64,000 nucleotides of DNA from Cavia porcellus (taxonomy: Eukaryota > Chordata > Mammalia > Rodentia > Caviidae): NCBI RefSeq assembly GCF_034190915.1, contig NW_026947506.1, forward strand, positions 36,063,748-36,127,747, in the 5' to 3' direction. A program made the translations under genes and the position numbers. Below are positions 42,140 through 52,867 of this stretch, piece after piece. A model generated the notes under the pieces. It was not told the origin of the DNA. It worked only from the letters and a program-made list of their open reading frames with translations, and made no database searches. Numbering within the stretch: position 1 is the stretch's first letter; each line of letters opens with the position of its first letter.

Positions 42140-45100
42140 CAGCTACTGACAGAAAAAGAGCTCAACAGAAATGAGGCAGAGAAGATTGGATGATAGGAAC
42201 AGCTATTTTGGAGAAAATGACATCTTAATAGGTAATACTGATTTAGTATCGTCTTGTTTTGAAGTCTCATCTAGCTTTTGTCCTTCTGTCTCCAATGGTC
42301 TAAATAGGTTGTATCTTACTGGATTTTATTATGTACAATAGTATAAGCAAAAATCTCCTTGTAAAGACAAGGAGATTATACAGAAACCATTATTCATTTT
42401 CTGTTAGTCGATTCTAAATACTCTGTAATGCTGTCATTCTCTTGAATGGTTTTACATTGTTTTGATATACTTAATGCTACAGTATACGAAGTTGTACTCA
42501 AGGATTTCAAAGAAAGAGACAATATGGTAACTACTTTTAGGTTAGGATTATCTGGTGGTGAAACACTATTCTGCTTAAATGGTTATGTTTTGATCTGCGC
42601 TGTTTTGTTGTTATGCCCTCTTATATCTCAATCTCCACTCCATTATTTACTTTTTTATCTTTATCCTTTTAATTAAAGGAAAAAAATAGCAGGATATATT
42701 ATAGTAACCCACTTTGACTTTTCATTACCTTGATTTAAAGCCCTGTATTACTCTCATCATCTGGTTTTTAACTGATGTTCCCCTATTCTGTTTTGCTGGA
42801 TAGTATCAGGTTCGAAAGTTTAGGCATCAGCTGTGAAGATAATGAGATTCATTATGATGCCCATTCTTGTAGACTTTTATCTACTTTTGAAGACCTACAA
42901 TGTCTCCAATGTTTTGGTTTTGTCGGTTTTATTCTTTACTGTTTTGTTCAATTGTATTATAACTAACGATATAGGCAATTCTATTAGAGATAGCGGGAGG
43001 CATTGTAGTAACCATTGTTGATCACCTTGTATTATGTTTTTACATTATCTATTATGTCCACCCTTTTGACTTGACCGATTCTGTTCTGTTATGTCACATT
43101 TGGTTTTACTCTCTTCCAAAAAAGTAATAAGAACCGTGGGAGCAATGAAACCCAAAATGTGTAATAGTCATGGTACAAAAGAGAGGACAAGAAAGTGCTC
43201 CAAACTATATAACTGCATGTATATTTAAGTGTATAAGATAGAAAATGATATCACAGAGTTTTATTGGATCAATGAACAGAACTGTTTGCAGTATCATTGA
43301 TGGAATGTTCACTTTACAAGCTTTAATTTTGTGACTTGAACAATTATTTCTAAGATGACAATATGTAATCCATTAACTAGTGATTTCCTACTGTTCATTT
43401 TTTTTTCTGTAAATCTGTATAACTTGTACCCTTTCCCTGCTTTTTTTTTCTTTTCTCCTTAAATAAAATTAAAAAAAAAAAAAACAGAATACAAGGTGAT
43501 CAACAATGGTTACCATAATGCCTCCTGCTATCTCTAATAGAATTGCCTATATAGTTAGTTATAATACAATTGAACAAAACAGTAAAGAATAAAACCGACA
43601 AAACCAAAACATCAGAGACATTGTAGGTCTTCAAAAGTAGATAAAAGTCAACAAGAATGGGCGTCATAATGAATCTCATTATCTTCACAGCTGATGCCTA
43701 AACTTTCGAACCTGATACTATCCAGCAAAACAGAATAGGGGAACATCAGTTAAAAACCAGATGGTGAGAGTAATACAGGGCTTTAAATCAAGGTAATGAA
43801 AAGTCAAAGTGGGTTACTATAATATATCCTGCTATTTTTTTCCTTTAATTAAAAGGATAAAGATTAAAAAAGTAAATAATGGAATGGAGATTGAGATAAA
43901 AGAGGGCATAACAGCGAAACAGCGCAGATCAAAACATAACCATTTAAGCAGAATAGTGTTTCACCACCAGATAATCCTAACCTAAAAGTAGTTACCATAT
44001 TGTCTCTTTCTTTGAAATCCTTGAGTACAACTTCGTATACTGTAGCATTAAGTATATCAAAACAATGTAAAACCATTCAAGAGAATGACAGCATTACAGA
44101 GTATTTAGAATCGACTAACAGAAAATGAACAATGGTTTCTGTATAATCTCCTTGTCTTTAAAAGGTTTTTGCGTATACTATCGTACATAATAAAATCCAA
44201 TAAGATACAGCCTATTTAGACCATTGGAGACAGAAGGACAAAAGCTAGATGAGACTTCAAAACAAGACGATACTAAATCAGTATTACCTATTAAGATGTC
44301 ATTTTCTCCAAAATAGCTGTTCCTATCATCCAATCTTCTCTGCCTCATTTCTGTTGAGCTCTTTTTCTGTCAGTAGCTGTCAGTTTGTCTTCTTCATTTT
44401 GTTCTCTGCTCCATTCGTTGTGGCCTCTCTGCCATTATTTCTGGATTCTTTGTATTTTTCTTTTTTTAGAATATCCTGCAATACTCTCTGTAGAGTTGAA
44501 TTGGTGGTTGCAAATTCCCCCAGTTCCTCTTTATCCTGGAAGCACCTTGTTTTTCCATCAATTTCCAGGGACAGTTGTGCAGGATATCTCAATCTTGGCT
44601 GGAGATTATTATCTTTCAAAGCTTGAATTATTTCCCCCCATGCTCTTCGTGATTTGATGGTTTGTGCAGAGAAATCTGCTGTAATTCTGATGGGTGTTCC
44701 CTTGTAAGTGGTCTGTTTCTTGTCTCTGACAGCTTTTAATATTCTGTTCTTGTATTGAATTTCTGGAATTTTTATACCATCTTGTTTTGACTGATTTTAC
44801 TCTATTCTGTTCTGTTTGATATTATCAATTTTGAGGGTATAGGCAACTACTTTGAAGGCAACAAAGTTCACTGTGATGCCCATTCTGGTTTGACTATTAT
44901 CTTCGTTTGAATTTCAGTAATGTCTCCAATGTTTAGGTTTTATTGGTTTTGTTCTATACTGTTTTGTTCAATTTTATTATACCTGATGATATAGGCAATT
45001 CTTTTTAAGGTAGCAAGAGGCATTATGGTAACCATTGTTGATCACCTTGTATTCTGTTTTTACATCATGTACTATGTCCATCCTTTGTTTTGACTGACTG

Positions 45101-45495
45101 CTTTGTTTTGTCACATTTGGTTCTAGTCTCTTCCAAAAAAAAAAGTAATAAGAACTGTGGGAATAATACAACCCAAAATGTGTAAATGTTATTGTAAAAA
45201 AGAGAGGAAAGTGCTCTAAACTCAAACTGCACAAACTGCAAGTATGTTTAGGTGTGTAAGGTAGATGACCATTTTACTATGTTTTTGTTGGATCATTGAA
45301 CACAACTGTTTGCAGTCTCACTGTTTGAATGTCCACTTAGTATGCTTAATTTTGTAACTTGATCAATTATTTCTAAGATGACAATTTGTAATCTATTAGC
45401 TAGTGATTTCTTACTGTTTATTTTTTTGAAATTCTGTATTACTTGTACCCTTTTACTGTTTTGTTTTGTTTTTTCCTTTAAAAAAAAGAGATAAC

Positions 45496-46860
45496 CTAAT
45501 ATAATCCATGTTTTCCTCAAGCAGGCACTATAGATATTGATACTTGGTAAAGAGTTGGAAAAAATCTTAAAAAGGCACACAAATCATTTCTCCTGGGACA
45601 CTCTCAACTTGGAATCTGGTCCATTCAGTTTCAAATCCATTAAAGAGCTCACAGTCAATAGTCTCTGATGGAGGGACATGGAGGGAAGAGATGTGGAGGG
45701 AAGAGAGCTCCCTGCTGAGGTGCCTGTCACCAAAACAAAATCCCTAGAGGGATCACCTCAGCAGAAGCCAGAGTTTTTGTAAAAAATATCTCATATGGCT
45801 CTATCCAAAAAATTTACAGGGGGGAGAATAATACCCTCCTTGCTTACTTCCCAGTTGGAAACAAAGAGATGCTAATGATCACGAGTATTTTGTTCATACA
45901 CATTTTGAAATACAACCACTAAAAAATCTTTTTAAAAGTGTGGTTAACAACAGAATCTAAAGTCCGTTCATTGTGGGACTCTTACAAAATATTTTGGATA
46001 TACATCAGTTGACACCTTATGATATCAAACATTTGACACAAATATGCCTGTCTCCTGCTTAATTCCTTCATTTTGATGTAAAGCTAAAAACTCTTGTTGC
46101 AGAGCAGGTTCATGTAAATGGGGTAGGGGGGTCCCAATCCACATCTAAAAGGATCTTGCCCTAGTACATATTACTGTACAATTATGGTGGTATTCTAACA
46201 TGGCGGAAGGCCAAGGTGGGAATGCCTTCCACCCTGTGCTTCTTCTTCAGCCCTAATTGCAACTCCCCTCCCTGTTTGCACACATAGAGAATTCCAATAG
46301 GTTCCTCATCAGTATTCACCCCATGAGCCACTTCTGATCAGAGGTCATATAACTCTCTGGCTCTCTGGTCAAAGGAGATGGTCCAACCATCATGGGTTGT
46401 GTGCTCCTTTCACATCCTCAACACAATAAACCTGTTTATTTTGTACTTTTTGCTTCTCTATTGCACCAGAATACTCTAACAATGTCCAGCAATAAATGAG
46501 GAAATTGTCTCTGGGACAGGAATATATGTGTCACTTGTGGAACAGATTCAATGGCCTGAAGAGCTATCTACATAATTGGCAGAATTAGTTTAAAAAAAAA
46601 GCATGGACAACTATTCCAGAGAATGGGGCTCTGGTAATGTCCTGTTTACAAGGACCCCAGGTACCTTTTACTCAATTTGTGGCAAAATTACAAAGGGAAA
46701 ATTACAAGAAGCCATTCACAGACTGGTTTCAAACACAGAAGCTGTGAACATTTTAACCCTACAATTAGCATATGAAAATGGTAATTGGGATTGTAAACAT
46801 GCTTTAAAGCAGGCAAAGTCAACTAATGATTTAACAACATATATTTGAGCATGTCAGGAC
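45496..46860 (+). pseudogene. ERV gag remainder (matrix to capsid)
   Basis: Matrix-like coding text, with a stop, follows the L1. Capsid-like text at 46603-46848 ('IHRLVSNTEAVNILTLQLAYENGNWDCKHALKQAK') fits the betaretroviral/ERVK capsid C-terminal domain, including the 'AYEN.N.DCK.AL' signature and a threonine-tyrosine-isoleucine run before a stop. Several stops and shifts. An unrelated LTR-like block (about 46130-46482) interrupts the middle. Non-functional. Confidence 0.75.
46130..46482 (+). mobile_element. Probable solo LTR inside ERV gag
   Basis: Pattern of an LTR 3' half: 'tgggttgtgtgctccttt', 'cacaataaacctgttta' (AATAAA), then 'attgcaccagaatactctaaca'. It breaks the gag reading. The left edge and a target duplication could not be fixed, so boundaries are approximate. 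Confidence 0.4.
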
Positions 46861-47224
46861 ATTGGAACTGAGTCCTATAAGACAATATAATGGCTCAGGT
46901 TATGGCTGGTCCTGCAAATACAAAAAGGAGTACTGTGAAATGCAGAGTTCTCATTAGACCTAATAGTACAGATGCTGCAGCTGCAGCATACGAGAAAAAT
47001 GCTTCTGGCGAGGAAGACCCAGGATCCACACCTGGACTCATTCTGAAATGCCTAAAAGGGAGGAATTAGGCCAAATATTGTCCTTCTAAATTCTGTAAGG
47101 ATGGTACACTTGTGCCAAAAAACTTTCTTCAGGCCAGTAAAACAATAGAGGAGGCACGGCCCGTGAGACAAAAGCCAGTCAACTTAACCCAGTGCTAACT
47201 CCCTAGCAAATTCAAGAACAGCAT

Positions 47225-47465
47225 CAAAGGTGGCTCCCCAGAGAAGTATTAACTCATTCACCAGTGGAGCATTTCAAAGTGCAGAATTAGATCTTCCTGC
47301 AGCTTGCAGAGTCATTCTCATTGGAGGTAACCAGCCTACCCCAATTGCCACAGGAATTTGGGTCCCCCAACCTGAAGGAACAGTTGGTCTTGTGCTGGGA
47401 AAGGCTGATCTAAATTTAAAAAGAACAATTATTGTGCCTAGTGTGATCCATACTTATTCTTGAAA
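47225..47465 (+). pseudogene. ERV dUTPase domain
   Basis: Frame 47230-47463 contains 'SAELDLPAACRVILIGGNQPTPIATGIWVPQP', an altered version of the betaretroviral dUTPase opening (A-G-L-D-L), and 'GTVGLVLGKADLNLKRTIIVPSVI', matching the G-L-I-L-G-R-S-S motif region. A dUTPase ahead of the protease marks betaretroviruses and class II ERVs. The catalytic block is altered and the frame ends at 47463. Confidence 0.8.
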
Positions 47466-48110
47466 TGAGATATAAATTCTTGCATGCATTATGGATCACT
47501 GAGTTTTTGAACAGGGAGACTGTGTGGCACAGTTGATTTTGTTATCTATAGAGAAGCCTTCTTTTGTTAAATATAGACAGCTCAAGAGAGAAAGACCCTC
47601 AGAGCAAGACTACAAAAGAGAAATTTATTTTACACAGGAAGTGACTAAAAATAGGCCTATGTGGTTTATAAAGATAATAGAAAATATCTTGAAGGTCTAA
47701 TAGACACTAGTGTAGATGTTCTGTAATTGCATTGTTCTGTAATTGGCCTGCGACATGGCCAACACAAAGGGCTCCTACATCTCTTATGGCTTGAGAACCC
47801 CTCAGCATGTGTTGCAAAGTGCCTCACCTTTTGCCTTATGAGGCACCAGACCAACAAGAAGGTTTCTTTTTACCTTATGTGGCACCTATTCTAGTCAACT
47901 TGTGGGGAAGAGATTTGTTACAAAAGTGGAAACTAATGCTGACCAGTGATTCTGATTTCAAAACTAAACAAGTAAGTTCCAATTTGGAAATTGAACAAAT
48001 AGATTCAAGCCCTAAAATTAAGCAGATGGTGATTAAAATGGGATATCAGAAAGACAAAGGACTAGGAAAAACCTCATAGGGAATCAAAAAGCCTGATAAA
48101 ATTACACCTA
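47466..48110 (+). pseudogene. ERV protease and G-patch region
   Basis: The segment between dUTPase and RT holds a broken protease. The C-terminal G-patch is clear at about 47890-48079 ('VNLWGRDLLQKWKLMLTSD', 'KQMVIKMGYQKDKGLGKTS'). The protease active-site triad is not intact ('TLV' followed by stops at about 47690-47720). Confidence 0.72.
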
Positions 48111-48592
48111 AAAATGACAGGCATGGTATCAGATATCAGCAGGTTTTTTTTATAAGGGCTATTGATGCTTCTCTCCCCAAAACAGCTCTGCCTTTTCAGC
48201 AGAAATCTAATGAGCCTGCTTGGGTAGATCAATAGCCCCTTGAAAAGGAGAAGCTAATTCAATTATACAAATTAATTAAACAGCAATTGTGGGTAGGACA
48301 TTTAGAAAGCTTAGTTAGCCCTTGGAATACTACTGTCTTTGTTATTACAAAAAAGTCTGGAAAATGGAAGTTGTTATGATTTAAGAGCTGTAAATGCTTG
48401 TTTAGTTCCTATGGGGGCACTGCAACCAGGACTGCCAAGTCCAACTACAATTCCCAGAGACTGGCCTCTCATCATAATTGATTAAAAAGATTGCTTTTTT
48501 AACATTCCTGTTTTTCCCACAGATAGACCATATTTTGTCTTTTCCATACTCAATACAGCTAATAACATGAAAGTGAGGTTGTCTTATGTCTT
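48110..48592 (+). pseudogene. ERV reverse transcriptase N-terminal remnant
   Basis: Across stops it shows the RT opening of class II ERVs: '[43 protein letters not shown]', then after a shift a '[11 protein letters not shown]'-like segment and a K-D-C-F-F-N-I-P-like segment. It stops at the insertion at 48593. The catalytic YXDD region, RNase H and integrase are not found in the window. Confidence 0.8.
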
Positions 48593-51500
48593 TTTAAAAT
48601 TTTATTTAAAGAAAGACTAAACAAAACAGAAAACAGGTAGAAATAATACATAATTTCAAAGACAATAAACAGTAAGAAATCACTAGTTGGTGTTTACATA
48701 TTATCCTCTTACAAATAGTTATTCAAGATATAAAAGTGAAACATATAAAGTGGGAATTCAAACAAGACTACAAACAGTTCTGTTCAACTATCCAAGAAAA
48801 ACTTAGTAATATGGTTATCAATCGTACACACTTAAACATACATGCAATTATCCATATCTTCCTTTATGTTGAGATTAAACAAAGCAAAGCAGGCTAAAAT
48901 CACTCTGTACAAAGAATAATAGTATTGCTGGATTTCACATCATGACATACGGGATCAGCACTGGGTACTGTGGTGTCTTTTGTTCTTCAAAGTATTTGTT
49001 CATTTCATCATGTGTCATAAAATTAGTTCTCATAAACTGTTTATAGGTTCTACACATGCATGAGTCTTAACATATATCTCTATCCTTTCTATATTAGAGG
49101 GAGAAACAAAACAAAACATATTCCTATAAACACATGAAACCAAAAAGACATATAAAACCACTGTATAAGGAGTTCTACTGTGTTGTCTCTTGTTATCTTC
49201 AATAGAATTAGCTATATCATCAGACATAGTATAATTGAATATATCAGTACATAACAGTATTAATAAAGATACAACTTTGTAGATAGTGTAAAACAAAACA
49301 AAACAAAACAAAAACAGGTAGTAGTCAAACCAGAATGTGTATCATAGAATCTTGTCATCTTCAGTGTAGTTGCCTATACTCTCAGACTTGATACTGTCAA
49401 TCATAACAGTTTTGAATCAAATCTATCAATATCAACCAGCAATCAAACAAACCAGATTTAACTAAGATCAGTCATGATAAAACAGTATAAGTCATACAGG
49501 GCTCCAGATTAAGTTAATAGGAAATTAAAGATGATTATTGTGCTATATCTTGATGTTTTGGGATAGCTGTCTGTGCCCTCAAATCTAATGCAATTAGACA
49601 AACTGGGACAAATATATTGTATCTAAGCAGAGCAGTGCAAATAATATGGGTTTTAAACCCTGATGCACTATTAACATTATCTTCTGCCATCTTTTTTAAG
49701 ACTATTCCTCTCCTTTCACCACCACCCCCAGGGTACACTATGCATTTTTGGGTCTCACCAATACCCTTGGTTTTAGATAGGGAGGGCAACCTGCTATTTA
49801 CCTAAGTGGTTCCGAACCTTCTCCCTCCTGGACTTGACCTCTAGTTGTATTCCTTTACCTATTAAAGCCTGTCTTTCCAACCTATCCACAAATACTGGTC
49901 TAGTTCCTCTATTACTCTCTGGTTCCCTGTCACATAGAGCATTGTTTTCTCATATTTGATTTTTGGTCCATATATCGTTTTTCAGGTTAATTATATTTCC
50001 TATAAAGAGCATCTCAGTGGACTTTACCTCCTGATCTACTCTGCCTGTGATATTCTTTTTTTATTTAGTGTATCAAGGCCATCTATATTAAAGATTATAG
50101 CCAACCTTCTCTGCCTCATTTCTGTTGGGCTCTTTTTCTACCATTAGTTGTCTGTCTTCTTCATTCTACTGTCTGCTCCGTTCATTGAGGCCTCTCTCCC
50201 ACTGTTCCTGGAATCCTGGTACTTTTCTCTCTCTCTAGAATGTCCTGCAGTATTCTCTGTAGAGTTCGATTGTGGTCACAAATTCCCCGAGTTCCACTTT
50301 GTCTTGGAAGCATCTTGTTTCTCCAGTAATTTCTAGAGACAGTTTTTTAGGGTACATCAATCTGGGCTGGAGGTTATTTTCTTTCAGAGCTTGGAATACT
50401 TAGCTCCAAGCTTTTCTTGATTTGATGGTCTGTGTCAAGAAGCCTGCCATGATTTTGATGGACTTTCCTTTATAGGTAATCAGTTTCTTGTCTCTGACAG
50501 CTTTTAATATTCTGTTCTTATATTGAATTTCTGGTATCTTGATTATTATATGCCTGGGTATAGTTCTGTTTTGGTTGTAGGTGGCTGGAGTTCTGTATGC
50601 CTCATACATCTGAATATCATTTCCTTTTCCTATGTTTGGGAAGTTTTCCTTAATTATTTTTGTAAATAGCCTTTGTAGTTCCTTTGTTTGTATCCCTGCT
50701 TCTTCATTCACATTCTTTATTCTTAAGTTATAGATCGTCTTGTCATCTTCTAGCCTTTGTATTATTACTGCTTTTTTCCTTGTTATTTTTAAGAAATTTT
50801 TCTGGAAAGCTGTCTTCCAGTTGGGATAATCTATCCTTAGTTTCTGTCAAGCAGTTTTGCCAGTTTTCAATGGAGTTTTTAATTTCCTGGTAATCTCTTT
50901 GAACCTGCTTCATGTATTCTAGGTTTTCTTTATATTCTTCATCAAACAATTCTCTCCTTTTTTTGTGTTCCTCCATTCTTCCATCTGTGTCTGCTTTAGA
51001 GGTGCTTAGCTTTTATTTTATTAATCTGTTTATATCTTGCTTTTGTGGTTAAATATTTCACTTTTGAACTTGTCTATGAGGTCCAAAAGATGTCTCTGTG
51101 TGTCCACTGATGCCTGTCTGATATTGCATGTTTGTTGTCCTCAATCCCCTTTGTTTTAACCTTTCCTCTCAGGGTTGGGGGCTGGGGACTTTTTCTTGTT
51201 GCTTCCTGTTCTCATATTTTTTGTTTCTTCCATACAGGCATATAGAGGAGGCCCCAGTCTCTTTCTTTGTTGGTTAAGGTTCTTCTGAAGCACACTGGTG
51301 AGGTGATCCTGCTCACTCCAGTGTGCTATTGAGGTGCAAACAGGGGTGGTGTATGCTGACCCTTCCCCTCCAGATCACTCAACCTGCTGAGGCCTTCACT
51401 GTGTTAGTGTGCAATGTATGTAGGGAAGTGGTTTGGGATAACTTATTGGATCTCATCCAGAGGCATGACCCAGGCCAAGCACACCTCACTAATCCTGTCT

Positions 51501-51745
51501 GAGAAGGGAACAACTGACTGAAGCCACTCCTGTTCCTTGTTCTTGCCAGTCCTGCCTGGTTCCAAGATGTCATCCTGTTGGAATGACACCCTTTTCCATG
51601 GAAGGGTTTTATTCCTGGTACTCATTGCAGGTTGATGCAGGTCGCCTGCCAACTCAGGCCTCCGATGGGCCCTCCAACCCCCGACCTCAGTGTGACTGCA
51701 GTTCCAGTGAGTTGAAGCAATTGGAATTCCGGCAAGTGATCCAGT
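48593..51745 (-). mobile_element. Older ORF1-only L1-derived element (copy G) inside the ERV
   Basis: The minus strand runs from 5'UTR (about 51745-51230) through a broken ORF1 (about 51220-50130) and the older-type middle (50100-49800, similar to 33350-32980) to the 3' end at 48593 ('ttttaaaattttatttaaag' on the plus strand). It matches copy F closely along its length. No target duplication was found. The flanks are RT on the left and env on the right, so the ERV lost its RT-to-env segment at this site. Confidence 0.82.
50130..51220 (-). pseudogene. L1 ORF1 pseudogene in copy G
   Basis: Decayed reading with 'MEEHKKRRELFDEEYKENLEYMKQVQRDYQEIKNSIENWQNCLTETKDRLSQLEDSF' (50976 down), then, after a break, 'NEEAGIQTKELQRLF', 'YEAYRTPATYNQNRTIPRHIIIKIPEIQ', 'YKGKSIKIMAGFLTQTIKSRKAW' (50711-50400). 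Multiple shifts. Confidence 0.82.
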
Positions 51746-52330
51746 GCAATGACATCCAAGCAATGATTCATGAGGCTAGAGATACAGTCACCAGAAGGGG
51801 AATTCCACCAACCCCTGAAAACATTTTGGTTGCCTTAATGGCTTTGCTGACAGTATCTGTGTGTATGACACCTGTCTCAGAAGTGGAGTAATGAACTTAT
51901 GTCCTTAATCTACCATTACTTAGACCCATACCTGGGCAGATTCTCCACCTGAGATTTATCATGAACTAGACTTGACTGGTCCTGAGTTAAGTGCCAGACA
52001 AGGCCACTCATTCTGCATAACTCTCTTGCCTTATAATAAATCTATGCATCCTTGCAAGGAACATGTACAAAGAGCTATCCATCAATAGATGGATATAGAT
52101 ATCAGTGGTCTCCAGAAGGAGGTGTTGTCAATTTATCAATAAACTCAAAAATTTGACAAACAAATCCAAGATTGGGGCAAAATTTCTGATGCTTTAGATC
52201 AATTAAATACATTCAACCATCTGAAGCACATTTCTGGCTTTATGTTGGTATATTTGGACTAATGTGTGTTTTTCTCCTTATTCTATTCATAGTTTGACAA
52301 AGAGGAGTCAAGAGGGGCCGACTCCTAGAC
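51746..52330 (+). pseudogene. ERV env remnant (N-terminal piece and transmembrane end)
   Basis: 51760-51891 gives an env-like N-terminal piece with a 'TPENILVALMALLTVSV' hydrophobic segment, a class II Env signal-peptide-like region. After stops, 52110-52300 resembles the end of the transmembrane subunit, with 'HFWLYVGIFGLMCVFLLILF' as a membrane-spanning segment. The large middle of env is missing. Non-functional. Confidence 0.6.
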
Positions 52331-52368
52331 AACATTCAACCACCACTTACCCTGATCCAGCTTTTGTT

Positions 52369-52389
52369 ACAAAAATAAAAAGGAGGAGA
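52369..52389 (+). promoter_or_regulatory. ERV polypurine tract
   Basis: The purine-rich stretch 'aaaataaaaaggaggaga' lies directly before the TG of the 3' LTR, the place where plus-strand DNA synthesis is primed in retroviruses. Confidence 0.7.
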
Positions 52390-52867
52390 TGTTGGAGACC
52401 ACTATGAAGTGGCTCTGAGCAGGATTCAAAATTAACAAATTGGCTTTCTATGTTTATCTGAAGGTCTGTCCTAGGCCTTAGGCCCCTTGCCTGGTGATGG
52501 GGGTTGATTCATAGTAAGTGAACCTCTATGAATCACTGGTCATGGCTGAGGCCTATAGTGGCCTGTGAGGCCAGAGATACCTCAAAGGGAAAGATAAGGT
52601 CACAAATGAGGGCACCTTGGCTCCAGCACTAATTAAGTAAATAGACACTGCAGCTGCAGGCATCTCACTCCTGCAGTCTCACTCCTACCAAAAATGTCAT
52701 CATGGAGATAAGATGGGTCCCCTAATTTAGTATAATTTACTACTTGGAGAAGTCTTTGAAGTGACTCCCAAGGTCCTGCTCATTTCTCATGCTTTCCTCA
52801 GTTTCCCCACTCTTTGTTTTGACCTAATAAATAAGGGCAGTCCAGAGAAGTCTTTGTCTCAGCCCTT
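52390..52867 (+). mobile_element. 3' LTR of the class II ERV
   Basis: Aligns end to end with 37547-38025 (about 478 bp, with scattered substitutions). It starts TG right after the polypurine tract and contains the AATAAA-like 'cctaataaataagg'. The differences between the two LTRs show an old integration. Confidence 0.85.

Larger units (their letters stand above)
40356..43479 (+). mobile_element. Full-length ORF1-only L1-derived element (HAL1-like), copy B; innermost insertion
   Basis: About 3.12 kb: 5' end 'cgggagaacatggcgg' with YY1-type site, GC-rich 5'UTR to 41085, ORF1 41086-42139, junction near 42180-42210 ('agaagattggatgataggaa' next to 'cagctattttggag'), 3'UTR repeats, and a 3' end 'ctccttaaataaaatt' plus an A tail. 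Target duplication aaaaacagaatacaa at 40341-40355 and 43480-43494. Very similar to copy A. Likely the youngest insertion in the stack. Confidence 0.94.
39905..44775 (-). mobile_element. 5'-truncated ORF1-only element (copy C), split by copy B
   Basis: On the minus strand it begins inside ORF1 ('ataaaaattccagaaattc' at 44775), includes the ORF1 C-terminus (44619-44380, 'LQPRLRYPAQLSLEIDGK'), the ORF1/3'UTR junction near 44330, the repeats, and the A-rich end at 39905. Its own sequence is 39905-40355 and 43480-44775. Copy B sits in the middle with aaaaacagaatacaa at both edges. Confidence 0.9.
38476..45481 (+). mobile_element. 5'-truncated L1 (copy D) inside ERV gag, itself split by nested elements
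   Basis: Flanked by ttaaaagaggtaacc (38461-38475) and aaaaagagataacc (45482-45495). Its own sequence is 38476-39904 and 44789-45481. An open stretch at 38604-39050 encodes the ORF2 C-terminus ('[36 protein letters not shown]', '[12 protein letters not shown]', '[11 protein letters not shown]'), followed by the repetitive 3'UTR. The interruption (39905-44775) is an ORF1-only element with accatcttgtttt at both ends (39892-39904, 44776-44788). Confidence 0.9.

Noticed and set aside
37547..52867. Complete, potentially active provirus
   Set aside because: Stops and shifts occur throughout gag, protease, RT and env; most of pol is missing and four other elements are inserted.
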